From Avoscillospira sp045652125 (GTDB taxonomy: Bacteria > Bacillota > Clostridia > Oscillospirales > Oscillospiraceae): 64,000 bases of DNA. Position 1 is the first letter of the stretch, and the number at the start of each line of letters is the position of its first letter. The position numbers were made by a program, and so were the translations under genes. Positions 25,578 to 33,559 of the stretch are shown in pieces. The stretch spans positions 17,884 through 81,883 of the forward strand of contig JAZRTT010000031.1 of NCBI GenBank assembly GCA_045652125.1, read 5' to 3'. The notes under the pieces are model-generated. The model was not told the DNA's origin, searched no databases, and saw only the letters and a program-made list of their open reading frames with translations.

Positions 25578-26525
25578 ATGGAATTTATCGGTTTTTTGGG
25601 AAATTCTGCCCTGAAGCAGCGGTTAACTGCCTCCTTTGCCGCAGGGAAACATTCTCACTGCTATCTGATCTGCGGCCCGAAGGGTTCCGGTAAACATACG
25701 CTGGCGAAGCTGTTGTCTGCAGCACTCCAGTGTTCGGAGAAAAATGCCCCGTGTATGGCGTGCCGGAATTGCCGCAAAGCGATGGATGGCCAGCACCCCG
25801 ATGTGATCACCATAGATGATCCGGAGAAAAAGAGTGTCTCGGTGGATCTGATCCGTCAGCTTCAGTCTGATGCCTATATCCGACCCAACGAGGGTGCCGG
25901 GAAAGTCTATCTGATACCCCGTGCCATGGAAATGACGGAGAGTGCCCAAAATGCACTTCTGAAATTGATAGAGGAGCCACCGGCCTATGCTGTGTTTCTC
26001 CTCTTGACAGACAATGCCGGGAAGCTGCTGCCGACTGTTCGAAGCCGTTGTACCGAGCTTCGTTTGGAGCCGGTGCCCCAGGAAACAGCTTTGCCTTGGC
26101 TGGAGGAACAGTTTCCCCAACGGTCCAGGGCTGCACTGCTGGCAGCCTACCGCCGTTCCGGTGGTTTTTTAGGGCAGTCGGCGGAGCTGCTCCGCAAGGA
26201 GAATTATGAACCTCAGACATTGGAATTTGCTTCAGCCTATGCAAAAAAAGAGACCATGATGCTGGCGCAGGTGATCAGCACCATGGAAAAGCTGCCCAGG
26301 CCCAAGCTGCAGCAGATTCTGGCACAATGGTGCCAACTGCTTGCGGATGCCTTGCTGGCACGGATCGGTCTGCCTGTACCATCGGAGTCGGCAGCCATAG
26401 GAAAAAACCGTACCGGTGCCGACTTGAGCGCTGCCCTTCGTGTATTGCAGAAGGCGCAGGAAGACTGTGCGGCAAATGTTGGCACAGGACATATCTGCGG
26501 CTGGCTTTTGGTCAGGCTGCGTTAA
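25578..26525 (+). CDS. holB: DNA polymerase III clamp-loader subunit delta'
   Basis: The 315-residue protein has an AAA+ P-loop (LICGPKGSGKHTLAKLL), a zinc-binding module (CSEKNAPCMACRNCRKA), SVDLIRQLQ and IEEPPAYAVFLLLTDN with the sensor region QSRC-like TVRSRC. It loads the sliding clamp with other DnaX-complex proteins. The gene order holB-ricT is conserved in Firmicutes. The next gene's frame begins within 40 bases of its stop. Confidence 0.92.
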   Translation: MEFIGFLGNSALKQRLTASFAAGKHSHCYLICGPKGSGKHTLAKLLSAALQCSEKNAPCMACRNCRKAMDGQHPDVITIDDPEKKSVSVDLIRQLQSDAYIRPNEGAGKVYLIPRAMEMTESAQNALLKLIEEPPAYAVFLLLTDNAGKLLPTVRSRCTELRLEPVPQETALPWLEEQFPQRSRAALLAAYRRSGGFLGQSAELLRKENYEPQTLEFASAYAKKETMMLAQVISTMEKLPRPKLQQILAQWCQLLADALLARIGLPVPSESAAIGKNRTGADLSAALRVLQKAQEDCAANVGTGHICGWLLVRLR

Positions 26526-26562
26526 GAATCATATGGATTTCAAATCCAAAAGGAGAACCGAA

Positions 26563-27912
26563 ATGACAGATCACATTACGCCTTCCGAAGAATCGGAAGT
26601 TTTCACGCAGGAGAACCCGGAAACAATGCCTGCAGCGACCGAAATTCCCGAAACGGTTACCGTTGTGGATATTCAGTTCCGTTCCGGAAGCAAGGTTTAT
26701 TATTTCGATCCCGGCAGATTGGAACTAAAAGCCGGTGACCATGTTATCATGGATACGGCCCGGGGCAACGAGTTTGGTTATTGCACCGGCGGCAATCACA
26801 CGGTATCTTCCCGTGATATCGTTCCGCCCCTGCGGAAGATCCTTCGGATCGCTACGGAAAAAGATGAGAGGATCAACGAGGAGAATATCCAGAAAGAAAA
26901 ACGGGCATTTGAGGTCTGCCAACAGAAGATTCAGGAACACGGACTGGATATGCAGCTGGTATCTGCCGAGTGCGCTTTTGACGAAAGCAAGATCATTTTC
27001 TTCTTTACTGCCGACGGCCGTGTGGATTTTCGTGATCTGGTGAAAAATCTGGCGTCTGTATTCCGTACACGCATTGAACTGCGGCAGATCGGTGTCCGTG
27101 ATAAGGCGAAAATGGTCGGCGGTCTGGGAATCTGCGGCCGTCCTTTCTGCTGCAAGGAATTTCTGGATGACTTCCAGCCGGTTTCCATCAAAATGGCCAA
27201 GACCCAAAACCTCAGCCTCAATCCCACCAAGATATCCGGCACCTGTGGGCGGCTTATGTGCTGCCTGAAGTATGAACAGGAAGCATATGAAGACCTGCTG
27301 AAAACCAGCCCCAAAAATGAGTCCTTTGTGGACACAGTGGACGGCCGCGGTACGGTGGTGGACGTGAACCTGCTGCGGCAGTCTGTTCGTGTTCGCATGG
27401 AAGATCAGCCCGATACCATCAATTGCTATAAAAATTGCGATATCTGTGTGCTGCGAAATGGAAAGGGGAAGAAAACAGATCCTCCCATTCCCAAAGAAGT
27501 GGCTCCCATCTCCTCCAAGCCGCGTTTGTCCGGAAAGTTTGTGGAGTTGTCCGACGAGCCTATGCCGGATGTGATCATTGCCGGACGGGAGATGCCGCCT
27601 GTGAAGGAGGAAACGGACCGAGAGAGCGCAGAAAAGGCAGTTCGGCCGGAAAAGACCGAGGGCGGTCATTCCAATAACCGCCGCCGGAAAAAGAAACCGG
27701 CAGGTCAGCGGCTTGCAGCCAAGGAAAACGCTCCCAGAGCAGAAGAACAGGAGAAAAACCGGCATTCCCGTCAGGAGGGGCAGCCTAAAAAAGAAAAATC
27801 GGCCCGGCAGGATGGACAGCAGCCCCGGGCAGAGGGGGCATCCAAACCCCACCAGCACCGCCGTCCCCATGGGCCCAGACCGGAGGGCGGCCCAAAAGCG
27901 AATAATGGATGA
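26563..27912 (+). CDS. ricT: RicT/YaaT PSP1-domain protein with long charged tail
   Basis: The 449-residue protein has the PSP1 core with the cysteine motifs GICGRPFCCKEF and GTCGRLMCCLKYE; in Bacillus subtilis these help RicAFT bind [4Fe-4S] clusters and act with RNase Y. After about residue 320 it has an extended low-complexity tail rich in Lys, Arg, Glu, Gln and Pro (RRRKKKPAGQRL, KKEKSARQDGQQPRAEG), likely disordered. AAAAGGAG precedes the ATG. RicA and RicF are not in the window. Confidence 0.92.
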   Translation: MTDHITPSEESEVFTQENPETMPAATEIPETVTVVDIQFRSGSKVYYFDPGRLELKAGDHVIMDTARGNEFGYCTGGNHTVSSRDIVPPLRKILRIATEKDERINEENIQKEKRAFEVCQQKIQEHGLDMQLVSAECAFDESKIIFFFTADGRVDFRDLVKNLASVFRTRIELRQIGVRDKAKMVGGLGICGRPFCCKEFLDDFQPVSIKMAKTQNLSLNPTKISGTCGRLMCCLKYEQEAYEDLLKTSPKNESFVDTVDGRGTVVDVNLLRQSVRVRMEDQPDTINCYKNCDICVLRNGKGKKTDPPIPKEVAPISSKPRLSGKFVELSDEPMPDVIIAGREMPPVKEETDRESAEKAVRPEKTEGGHSNNRRRKKKPAGQRLAAKENAPRAEEQEKNRHSRQEGQPKKEKSARQDGQQPRAEGASKPHQHRRPHGPRPEGGPKANNG

Positions 27913-27916
27913 CAGC

Positions 27917-27947
27917 AAAAAGACCGCTCCGGAGAGCGGTCTTTTTC
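27917..27947. terminator. Terminator between ricT and the opp operon
   Basis: AAAAAGACCGCTC (27917-27929) pairs with GAGCGGTCTTTTT (27934-27946) around CGGA. It has T-runs in both directions and can serve both converging units. Confidence 0.88.
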
Positions 27948-27986
27948 TATTGGCTACCAAACGCCGATCCATGGGGACGATGCCGG

Positions 27987-28874
27987 TCAGAAATTGCGTT
28001 CTTTTCGGTTGACATTTTTTCTCAGCCAGTTGCCCAACTCGGTCATAGACAGCAAAACTGCCACAAGGAACACACCGGGGATGAGAATGATCCACCAGCT
28101 TTTGGTCATCAGCGCTTTTTCTGCCAGCGACAGCATGCTGCCCCATGAGATGATCTCCAACGGCAATCCCATGCCCATGAAGCTGAGGGTGGATTCCGAG
28201 CTGATCGCATTGCGGATATTCATTACGACCATGAACATAATGGAGGAGACGAAATTGGGAGCCAGATGCTTCCATAAAATATGGAAGAAGCTGCCGCCCA
28301 TGCATTTGGAGGCGATCACATATTCGCTGTTTCGGATCTGTCGCACCTCTGTTCGGACGACCTTGGCGATGGGGCACCAGGAAGTGATACCGATCACAAT
28401 GGAAATGGAGAGGATATTGGGCGGCCCTAAAACTGCCTGAATAAACAAAATGATCAGCAGCGTGGGCACGCTGAGGATGATCTCGGTTATCCGCATGAGA
28501 ACGGTATCCAGCCAGTCCGGTGCGATACCGCTGAGGGAGCCGTAAATGACAGCGATTGCAGCAGAAATGGCAGTTGCGAAGAATCCGATAAAGAGGGAAA
28601 TACGGCCGCCATACCAAATGCAGGAAAAGATATCCCGCCCCAGAGTGTCTGTGCCGAAGAGAAATTCCCGATCGGGTGCTTTGCTGCAGTTCATCAGGTC
28701 GAGATAGGTGGGGTTCTTGGTCATGATCAGCTCGGCAAACACACAGCCAAGTACGATCAGCCCCAAAATGATCAAGGAAAGCACCGGGACACCTGGCCGG
28801 GTTTTGCGCTTTTCCGGTTTTGGATGTTCCTGTTCCCGGATTCCGACGACAGTAAACAGTTCCTGCTCCGTCAT
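27987..28874 (-). CDS. Peptide/nickel ABC transporter permease (OppC/DppC type)
   Basis: The 295-residue membrane protein has an N-terminal anchor segment and six-span core with DREFLFGTDTLGRDIFSCIWYGGRISL, typical of OppC. The EAA loop is VIASKCMGGSFFHILWKHLAPN. It overlaps oppB by four bases and is the last gene of the operon. With OppB it forms the channel. Confidence 0.92.
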   Translation of the reverse strand: MTEQELFTVVGIREQEHPKPEKRKTRPGVPVLSLIILGLIVLGCVFAELIMTKNPTYLDLMNCSKAPDREFLFGTDTLGRDIFSCIWYGGRISLFIGFFATAISAAIAVIYGSLSGIAPDWLDTVLMRITEIILSVPTLLIILFIQAVLGPPNILSISIVIGITSWCPIAKVVRTEVRQIRNSEYVIASKCMGGSFFHILWKHLAPNFVSSIMFMVVMNIRNAISSESTLSFMGMGLPLEIISWGSMLSLAEKALMTKSWWIILIPGVFLVAVLLSMTELGNWLRKNVNRKERNF

Positions 28875-29872
28875 TTTCTCATCACCTCCGAAGCTTCCGC
28901 CACATCAGCGGCTTTGATTCGAGGGTCAATTTGTTCATTGATGATCTGACCGAGAATATTGCAGAAAATGACCACCACGCCGGTCATCATACACAGGATC
29001 ATAAGCAGATTGTAATCGGCATAGCGGGCGCTTTCGTAGGACAGGGTCCCAATGCCGGGATAGCCAAATACCGTTTCCACAATATAAGTTCCGCCCAATA
29101 TATGGGGGACGGAAATTGCCATGATGCTGATATAGGAAGGCATGATATTCCGCAAACAATGGCCAAACATGATCTGCTTTTTGGAAAGGCCCATAGATTT
29201 TCCCATCAGGACATAGTCTGCCCGAATCTCTTCCAGCAGTTTATTGCGAATCAAATAGGCATAATACCACAAATGGTTCAGGACAACAATGGTTATGGGC
29301 AGAATCAGATGAACCACACGGTCTGCGATGTCTCCTTTTTTTCCCACAGAATAAGCACCGCTGCTGGGCAGCCAGCGAAGAATCACGCTAAACACCAAAA
29401 TCAGGATCAGAGACATCCAAAATTCCGGTATACAACTGCTCAGGGTGCCGATTTTGCACACAATGCGATCCGGCCACCGATCTTCAAACCATGCACAAAG
29501 AATTCCAAGAAGCAGCGCCAGTCCAAAGGTCAGGATAAATCCAATGCCGCCGAGAAGGAGGGTATTTCCGATTCGCTGGGCGATTACAACCGTTACATTC
29601 TGCTTATATTTGAATGAGATGCCAAACTTTCCGTGCAGCGCATTCTTGACCCAGCGGGCGTATTGAATATGGATAGGGGCATCCAGACCCAGCTTCTCTC
29701 GGGCAAGCTCCTGATCCTCTGTGCTCATTTTCTCCACTCTTTCTCCGTAATAGGAAAGCAGAGGATCTGTAGGAGTCAGTCGGGAAAGCCAAAACACCAA
29801 GATTGACAAAAGAACTACGCTGAACAGGAAGATCAGTACTTTCTTACCATAGTAGAATGCTTTCTTTTTCAT
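28871..29872 (-). CDS. Peptide/nickel ABC transporter permease (OppB/DppB type)
   Basis: The 333-residue membrane protein has six hydrophobic segments, the family EAA loop (YVLMGKSMGLSKKQIMFGHCLRNIMP) and GGTYIVETVFGYPGIGTLSYES near the end. It forms the channel with the OppC-type protein. It overlaps oppF by four bases (ATGA) and oppC by four bases, implying translational coupling. Confidence 0.92.
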   Translation of the reverse strand: MKKKAFYYGKKVLIFLFSVVLLSILVFWLSRLTPTDPLLSYYGERVEKMSTEDQELAREKLGLDAPIHIQYARWVKNALHGKFGISFKYKQNVTVVIAQRIGNTLLLGGIGFILTFGLALLLGILCAWFEDRWPDRIVCKIGTLSSCIPEFWMSLILILVFSVILRWLPSSGAYSVGKKGDIADRVVHLILPITIVVLNHLWYYAYLIRNKLLEEIRADYVLMGKSMGLSKKQIMFGHCLRNIMPSYISIMAISVPHILGGTYIVETVFGYPGIGTLSYESARYADYNLLMILCMMTGVVVIFCNILGQIINEQIDPRIKAADVAEASEVMRK

Positions 29873-30768
29873 GCCTTCCCCTCCTTTTGCAGAACGAAAT
29901 GGTCGGGGGCTGCCTCGGTCAGCACACCCTCACAGCTGAAATCCAGTTCTTCAAAAATCAAGTGTTCCCGGTTTCGTTCCAGAATCGGATCCGGGACAAG
30001 GATGGCAGAAAGCAGGGCTTTTGTGTATGGGTGAAGTGGATGTTCGTACAATTCCTTTGTGGGTGCTATTTCCACCAGTTTTCCGCGATACATGACACCG
30101 ACCCGATCACAGAGATACTCCACCATAGACAGGTCATGGGCGATGAACAGAATGGAGAATCCGTGCTCCTGCCGCAAATGCTGAAACAGATTGACGATCT
30201 GTGCCTGAATGGATACATCCAGAGAAGCGATCGGTTCGTCGGCGATCAGCAGCTCCGGTTCCATGGAAAGGGCTCTGGCGATGGCGACCCTCTGCCGCAT
30301 ACCGCCGGAAAGTTCCGACGGGTATTTGTCCAGATAGCTTTCATCCATCCCGACATAGTGAAGCTGGAATGCTGCCTCCTTTCGGTATGTCCCTCTGGGG
30401 GGCTTTATGCGGTGGATGGACATAGGCTCAGCAATAATATCCACTACCTTCATCCTCCGGTTGAGGGAAGATGTGGAATCCTGAAAAATAAGCTGCCGTT
30501 TTGCTTCCAGCATTCGTTGATTGGCTTTGAATGCAGCAGGATCACAGATGTTGATTCCCTGAAAGGTGATGCTGCCTTCTGTGGGCCTGCAGATGTTCAT
30601 CAGGCAGCGGGCGATGGTGGATTTTCCGGATCCGGATTCTCCTACCAATCCCAAAATCTCTCCTTTTCGAATCTGAAAGGATACATCATCCACCGCCCGG
30701 ATCCGCATTTTTTTTGTTAGCCTGAAAGAATGGGTTAAGTGCTGAATATCCATCAGTATTTCATCCAT
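29869..30768 (-). CDS. Peptide/nickel ABC transporter ATPase (OppF/DppF type)
   Basis: The ATPase (300 residues) has Walker A GLVGESGSGKSTIARC, the signature LSGGMRQRVAIARAL, Walker B ELLIADEPIASLD, and the C-terminal HPLHPYTKALLSAI motif of OppF. The start at 30768 has GGAGG upstream and lies 8 bases inside the end of the OppD-type gene. The longer frame from 30918 would overlap that gene by about 150 bases, so it is rejected. Confidence 0.93.
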   Translation of the reverse strand: MDEILMDIQHLTHSFRLTKKMRIRAVDDVSFQIRKGEILGLVGESGSGKSTIARCLMNICRPTEGSITFQGINICDPAAFKANQRMLEAKRQLIFQDSTSSLNRRMKVVDIIAEPMSIHRIKPPRGTYRKEAAFQLHYVGMDESYLDKYPSELSGGMRQRVAIARALSMEPELLIADEPIASLDVSIQAQIVNLFQHLRQEHGFSILFIAHDLSMVEYLCDRVGVMYRGKLVEIAPTKELYEHPLHPYTKALLSAILVPDPILERNREHLIFEELDFSCEGVLTEAAPDHFVLQKEGKA

Positions 30769-31774
30769 GGCAGGCACCTCCCACAGGCCGGTTGATTTGG
30801 GGGGCTCTGGGGTCCAGAAGCCATGTGGCGGCAAAATGAGTCTCAGAGATCCGGAACATAGGCGGCTGCTCTTCGTAATCAATTGCCAGTGCGTACTCAT
30901 TGCGGCAGGCAAAGGCATCTCCTGCCGGAGGCGCTATGAGCGTGGGGGGCATGCCGGGGATGGCCTTCAGACTGCTTTTGCCTTTTGCCGATGCAGGGAG
31001 TGCCTGCAGCAATCCCCATGTGTACGGGTGGCGGGGATCATAGTAAATTTCCTCTGCCGTGCCGATCTCCACGATTTTTCCGGCATACATAATGGCAACT
31101 CGGTCGGCGGCTCTTGCCACAACGCCCAAATCGTGAGAAACCAGAATGGTTGCCGTTCCCAGCTTCTTTTGTATATCTCGCAGCAGATCCAAAATCTGTG
31201 CCTGAATGGTCACATCCAGAGCTGTGGTCGGCTCATCCGCCAGCAGAACCTTTGGGTCGGAGGCCAATGCCATAGCCATAACGCTCCGCTGCCGCATACC
31301 GCCGGAAAAATTATAAGGATACAGATGATATCGTTCTTCGGGATTTTGAATTCCCACCAAAGTCATCAATTGAATGGCCCGATCGCGGAGCTGCTCTTTT
31401 GACATCTTTTTATTGTGAACCAGAATTGCTTCCGCAATCTGCTTGCCGATGGGAATGGTGGGATCCAGAGCCGTCATGGGGTCTTGAAATACCATGGAAA
31501 AGAACTTTCCCCGCAGGCGCCTCATATCACGTTCCGTATGGTTCGTGATATCTTTGCCCTCCACCAATATTTGCCCGCCGACGATTTTTGCACTTTGGGG
31601 CAGCAGCTTCATAATGGACTTGCACAGAATGCTTTTTCCGCAGCCGGATTCTCCCACAATTGCCAAAATCTCACCGGGCTGCAGGGAAAAACTCACATCC
31701 CGTACCGCTTCCACCATGCCGGAGGAGGACCGAATATGCACGCACAGATTTTTGATCTCCAATAATTCACGCAT
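30761..31774 (-). CDS. Peptide/nickel ABC transporter ATPase (OppD/DppD type)
   Basis: The 337-residue ATPase has Walker A AIVGESGCGKSILCKSI, signature FSGGMRQRSVMAMAL, Walker B KVLLADEPTTALD and the C-terminal HPYTWGLLQALP motif. It pairs with the OppF-type ATPase. It is the second gene of the operon, 76 bases after the binding protein. Confidence 0.93.
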   Translation of the reverse strand: MRELLEIKNLCVHIRSSSGMVEAVRDVSFSLQPGEILAIVGESGCGKSILCKSIMKLLPQSAKIVGGQILVEGKDITNHTERDMRRLRGKFFSMVFQDPMTALDPTIPIGKQIAEAILVHNKKMSKEQLRDRAIQLMTLVGIQNPEERYHLYPYNFSGGMRQRSVMAMALASDPKVLLADEPTTALDVTIQAQILDLLRDIQKKLGTATILVSHDLGVVARAADRVAIMYAGKIVEIGTAEEIYYDPRHPYTWGLLQALPASAKGKSSLKAIPGMPPTLIAPPAGDAFACRNEYALAIDYEEQPPMFRISETHFAATWLLDPRAPQINRPVGGACHG

Positions 31775-31850
31775 AACATTCGTTCCAATCTGATTTTGCT
31801 GTGTTCTGTCATAGGCAAGAGCCGATTCCCTTTTGATATGTTCTTCAGAA

Positions 31851-33386
31851 TCAGCCCATGGTCCATTGGGTGATATTCCAAAAAATGCCTACACCGTGAT
31901 GACCCAGAACGGTATCGGCGGCAATGCCCTTCAAGTCAGAATTTGCTGCATACATCGCATCGATATAGGCAAAAAAGGTGTAAGCAGGAGCTTTTGCCAT
32001 TTCAATTTGGAAGTTTTTATAGGCTTCTGCACGGGCGGCGGTGTCGTTGGTCTGACGGGCTTCCGTCAGATACTTGTCTACCAATTTGTTGGAATAACCG
32101 GAGTAGTTGGCGCCGTTGCCGGTGCCAAAGACCTTATAGGTGTGGTCATCGGCATCAAAGGGAGAGCCCCAGCCGATGATGCAGCATTCCTGCCCGGCCC
32201 AGTCGATGCCGTCGGCGGGAACGTTGGCTTTAACATCCAGACCGATCTGCTGCAGCTGCTGTGCAGCGATCTGAGCCATATCGATACGAACTTGATCACC
32301 GGGAGTTGCGTGAATGGTGAAGGAGATTTTCTGCCCGTCTCGAGTCCAGAAACCATCGGCATTTTTCTCGCAGCCAACCTCTGCCAGCTTAGTCTCAGCC
32401 ATGGAGGGATTATAGTCATAACGCTCAACGCCATCGTAGTTGTACACATTGTGCTGAATGGGAGAATAGGCCACTTCTCCATAACCCAGCAGGACTGCAT
32501 TTACAATCGCCTGACGATCGATGGCATAGCTGATTGCGGGGATCAGATCTGCGTTTTTCTGCCAGTATTCGTTTTGGAAGTTGTAGAGGATGCCGCGATA
32601 ATCGGCAGTATCCATGGCATAAACGGTAAACTCGCTGCTGCCCTGGAAAGCAGAGGCATCCTTGGGGGTGATCTGTGCCAGATCCAGTTCACCGGACTGC
32701 AGCTGCAGTGCCTTGGCAGAGTCATCTTCCACAATTTTAAAAATAATGGAGTCAATTTGAGCGGCACCACCGAAATAGTTTTCGTTCTTCACCATATGGA
32801 TGGACTGACCCACATCCCAGCTTTCCAGCTTGTAAGGACCGGTACCGATGGGTGCTTTGAAATAATCGGATTCCCACATATCCTCACCCTGAAGAAGATG
32901 CTCCGGCAGGATGGACATGGTCATATAGTCCGGAAAGGCGAAATTGGGTTCGGAAAGGACAAAGGCGATCTCATGATCCGTGAGGATTCGGATCTCTGCC
33001 ACCTCTTCATAGTTGGGATAGTTTTCCGAGCCGTTGTTGGGGTCCATAATGGCCTCAATGGTGAACTTGACATCCTCGGCGGTAAAGGCCTCCCCGTCAT
33101 GCCATTGGACGCCTTCGCGGAGGGTAAAGGTATAGGTCATGGAAGCATCATCATAGACCCAAGATTCTGCCAAAGCAGGAATCAATGCACCTTCGCCGTC
33201 CCGGGCAACCAGGCCGTCAAAGAGCAGATGCTTGATTTCGCAATGTTCATTCATAATGGGATTGATGGAGGTATAATCACCGGAGCCGTAAATGAGGGTG
33301 CTGCCGTCCGGTTGACCCTGCTGTCCGCAGGCGGCCAGACCAAATACTATCAGAACCGCAAGGAAAACAATCACAATTCGCTTCAT
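31851..33386 (-). CDS. Peptide/nickel-binding lipoprotein (SBP family 5)
   Basis: The 511-residue protein starts MKRIVIVFLAVLIVFGLAACG, a lipoprotein signal with lipobox LAAC, and belongs to extracellular solute-binding family 5 (ESWVYDDASMTYTFTLREG, APIGTGPYKLESW, ISYAIDRQAIVNAV). Its C-terminus is rich in histidine and tryptophan (GHHGVGIFWNITQW), so metal or metal-chelate binding is possible as well as peptides. The operon it heads has no dedicated metal enzyme nearby. Confidence 0.9.
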   Translation of the reverse strand: MKRIVIVFLAVLIVFGLAACGQQGQPDGSTLIYGSGDYTSINPIMNEHCEIKHLLFDGLVARDGEGALIPALAESWVYDDASMTYTFTLREGVQWHDGEAFTAEDVKFTIEAIMDPNNGSENYPNYEEVAEIRILTDHEIAFVLSEPNFAFPDYMTMSILPEHLLQGEDMWESDYFKAPIGTGPYKLESWDVGQSIHMVKNENYFGGAAQIDSIIFKIVEDDSAKALQLQSGELDLAQITPKDASAFQGSSEFTVYAMDTADYRGILYNFQNEYWQKNADLIPAISYAIDRQAIVNAVLLGYGEVAYSPIQHNVYNYDGVERYDYNPSMAETKLAEVGCEKNADGFWTRDGQKISFTIHATPGDQVRIDMAQIAAQQLQQIGLDVKANVPADGIDWAGQECCIIGWGSPFDADDHTYKVFGTGNGANYSGYSNKLVDKYLTEARQTNDTAARAEAYKNFQIEMAKAPAYTFFAYIDAMYAANSDLKGIAADTVLGHHGVGIFWNITQWTMG

Positions 33387-33406
33387 AATGTTCCATTCCT
33401 TTCACT

Positions 33407-33447
33407 TTGATTATGGCTACTTTAACAAAAATTGATTATGGTCACAA
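33407..33447 (-). promoter_or_regulatory. opp operon promoter with repeated 10-mer (candidate operator)
   Basis: On minus, TTGTGA (33447-33442) and TAAAGT (33424-33419) are 17 bases apart. The 10-mer CCATAATCAA occurs twice in direct repeat, at 33441-33432 (in the spacer) and 33416-33407 (just after the -10 box), 25 bases from start to start. Confidence 0.55.
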
Positions 33448-33499
33448 GCCCGGTGGGGGGATATTTTTTCAAAAAAATGACTTGTCTTGTCAGGTGTTC

Positions 33500-33528
33500 T
33501 TGCAATTTGGGCATACTTGCAGTATGAT
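33500..33528 (+). promoter_or_regulatory. nadE-niaR promoter
   Basis: TTGCAA (33500-33505) and TATGAT (33523-33528) are 17 bases apart, 32 bases before the nadE ATG. A binding site for the NiaR product would be expected here; no clear palindrome is visible by eye. Confidence 0.65.
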
Positions 33529-33559
33529 GATTTCAAGTAAGGATCCGGGAGGGAATACC

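Noticed and set aside
26725..28617. 630-residue open frame on minus spanning ricT antisense and part of the OppC-type permease in another frame
   Set aside because: It crosses a strong terminator and covers parts of two real genes. No recognisable domain.
31833..33410. 525-residue open frame on plus, antisense to the peptide-binding lipoprotein
   Set aside because: The lipoprotein has a signal and family motifs; the opposite frame has none.
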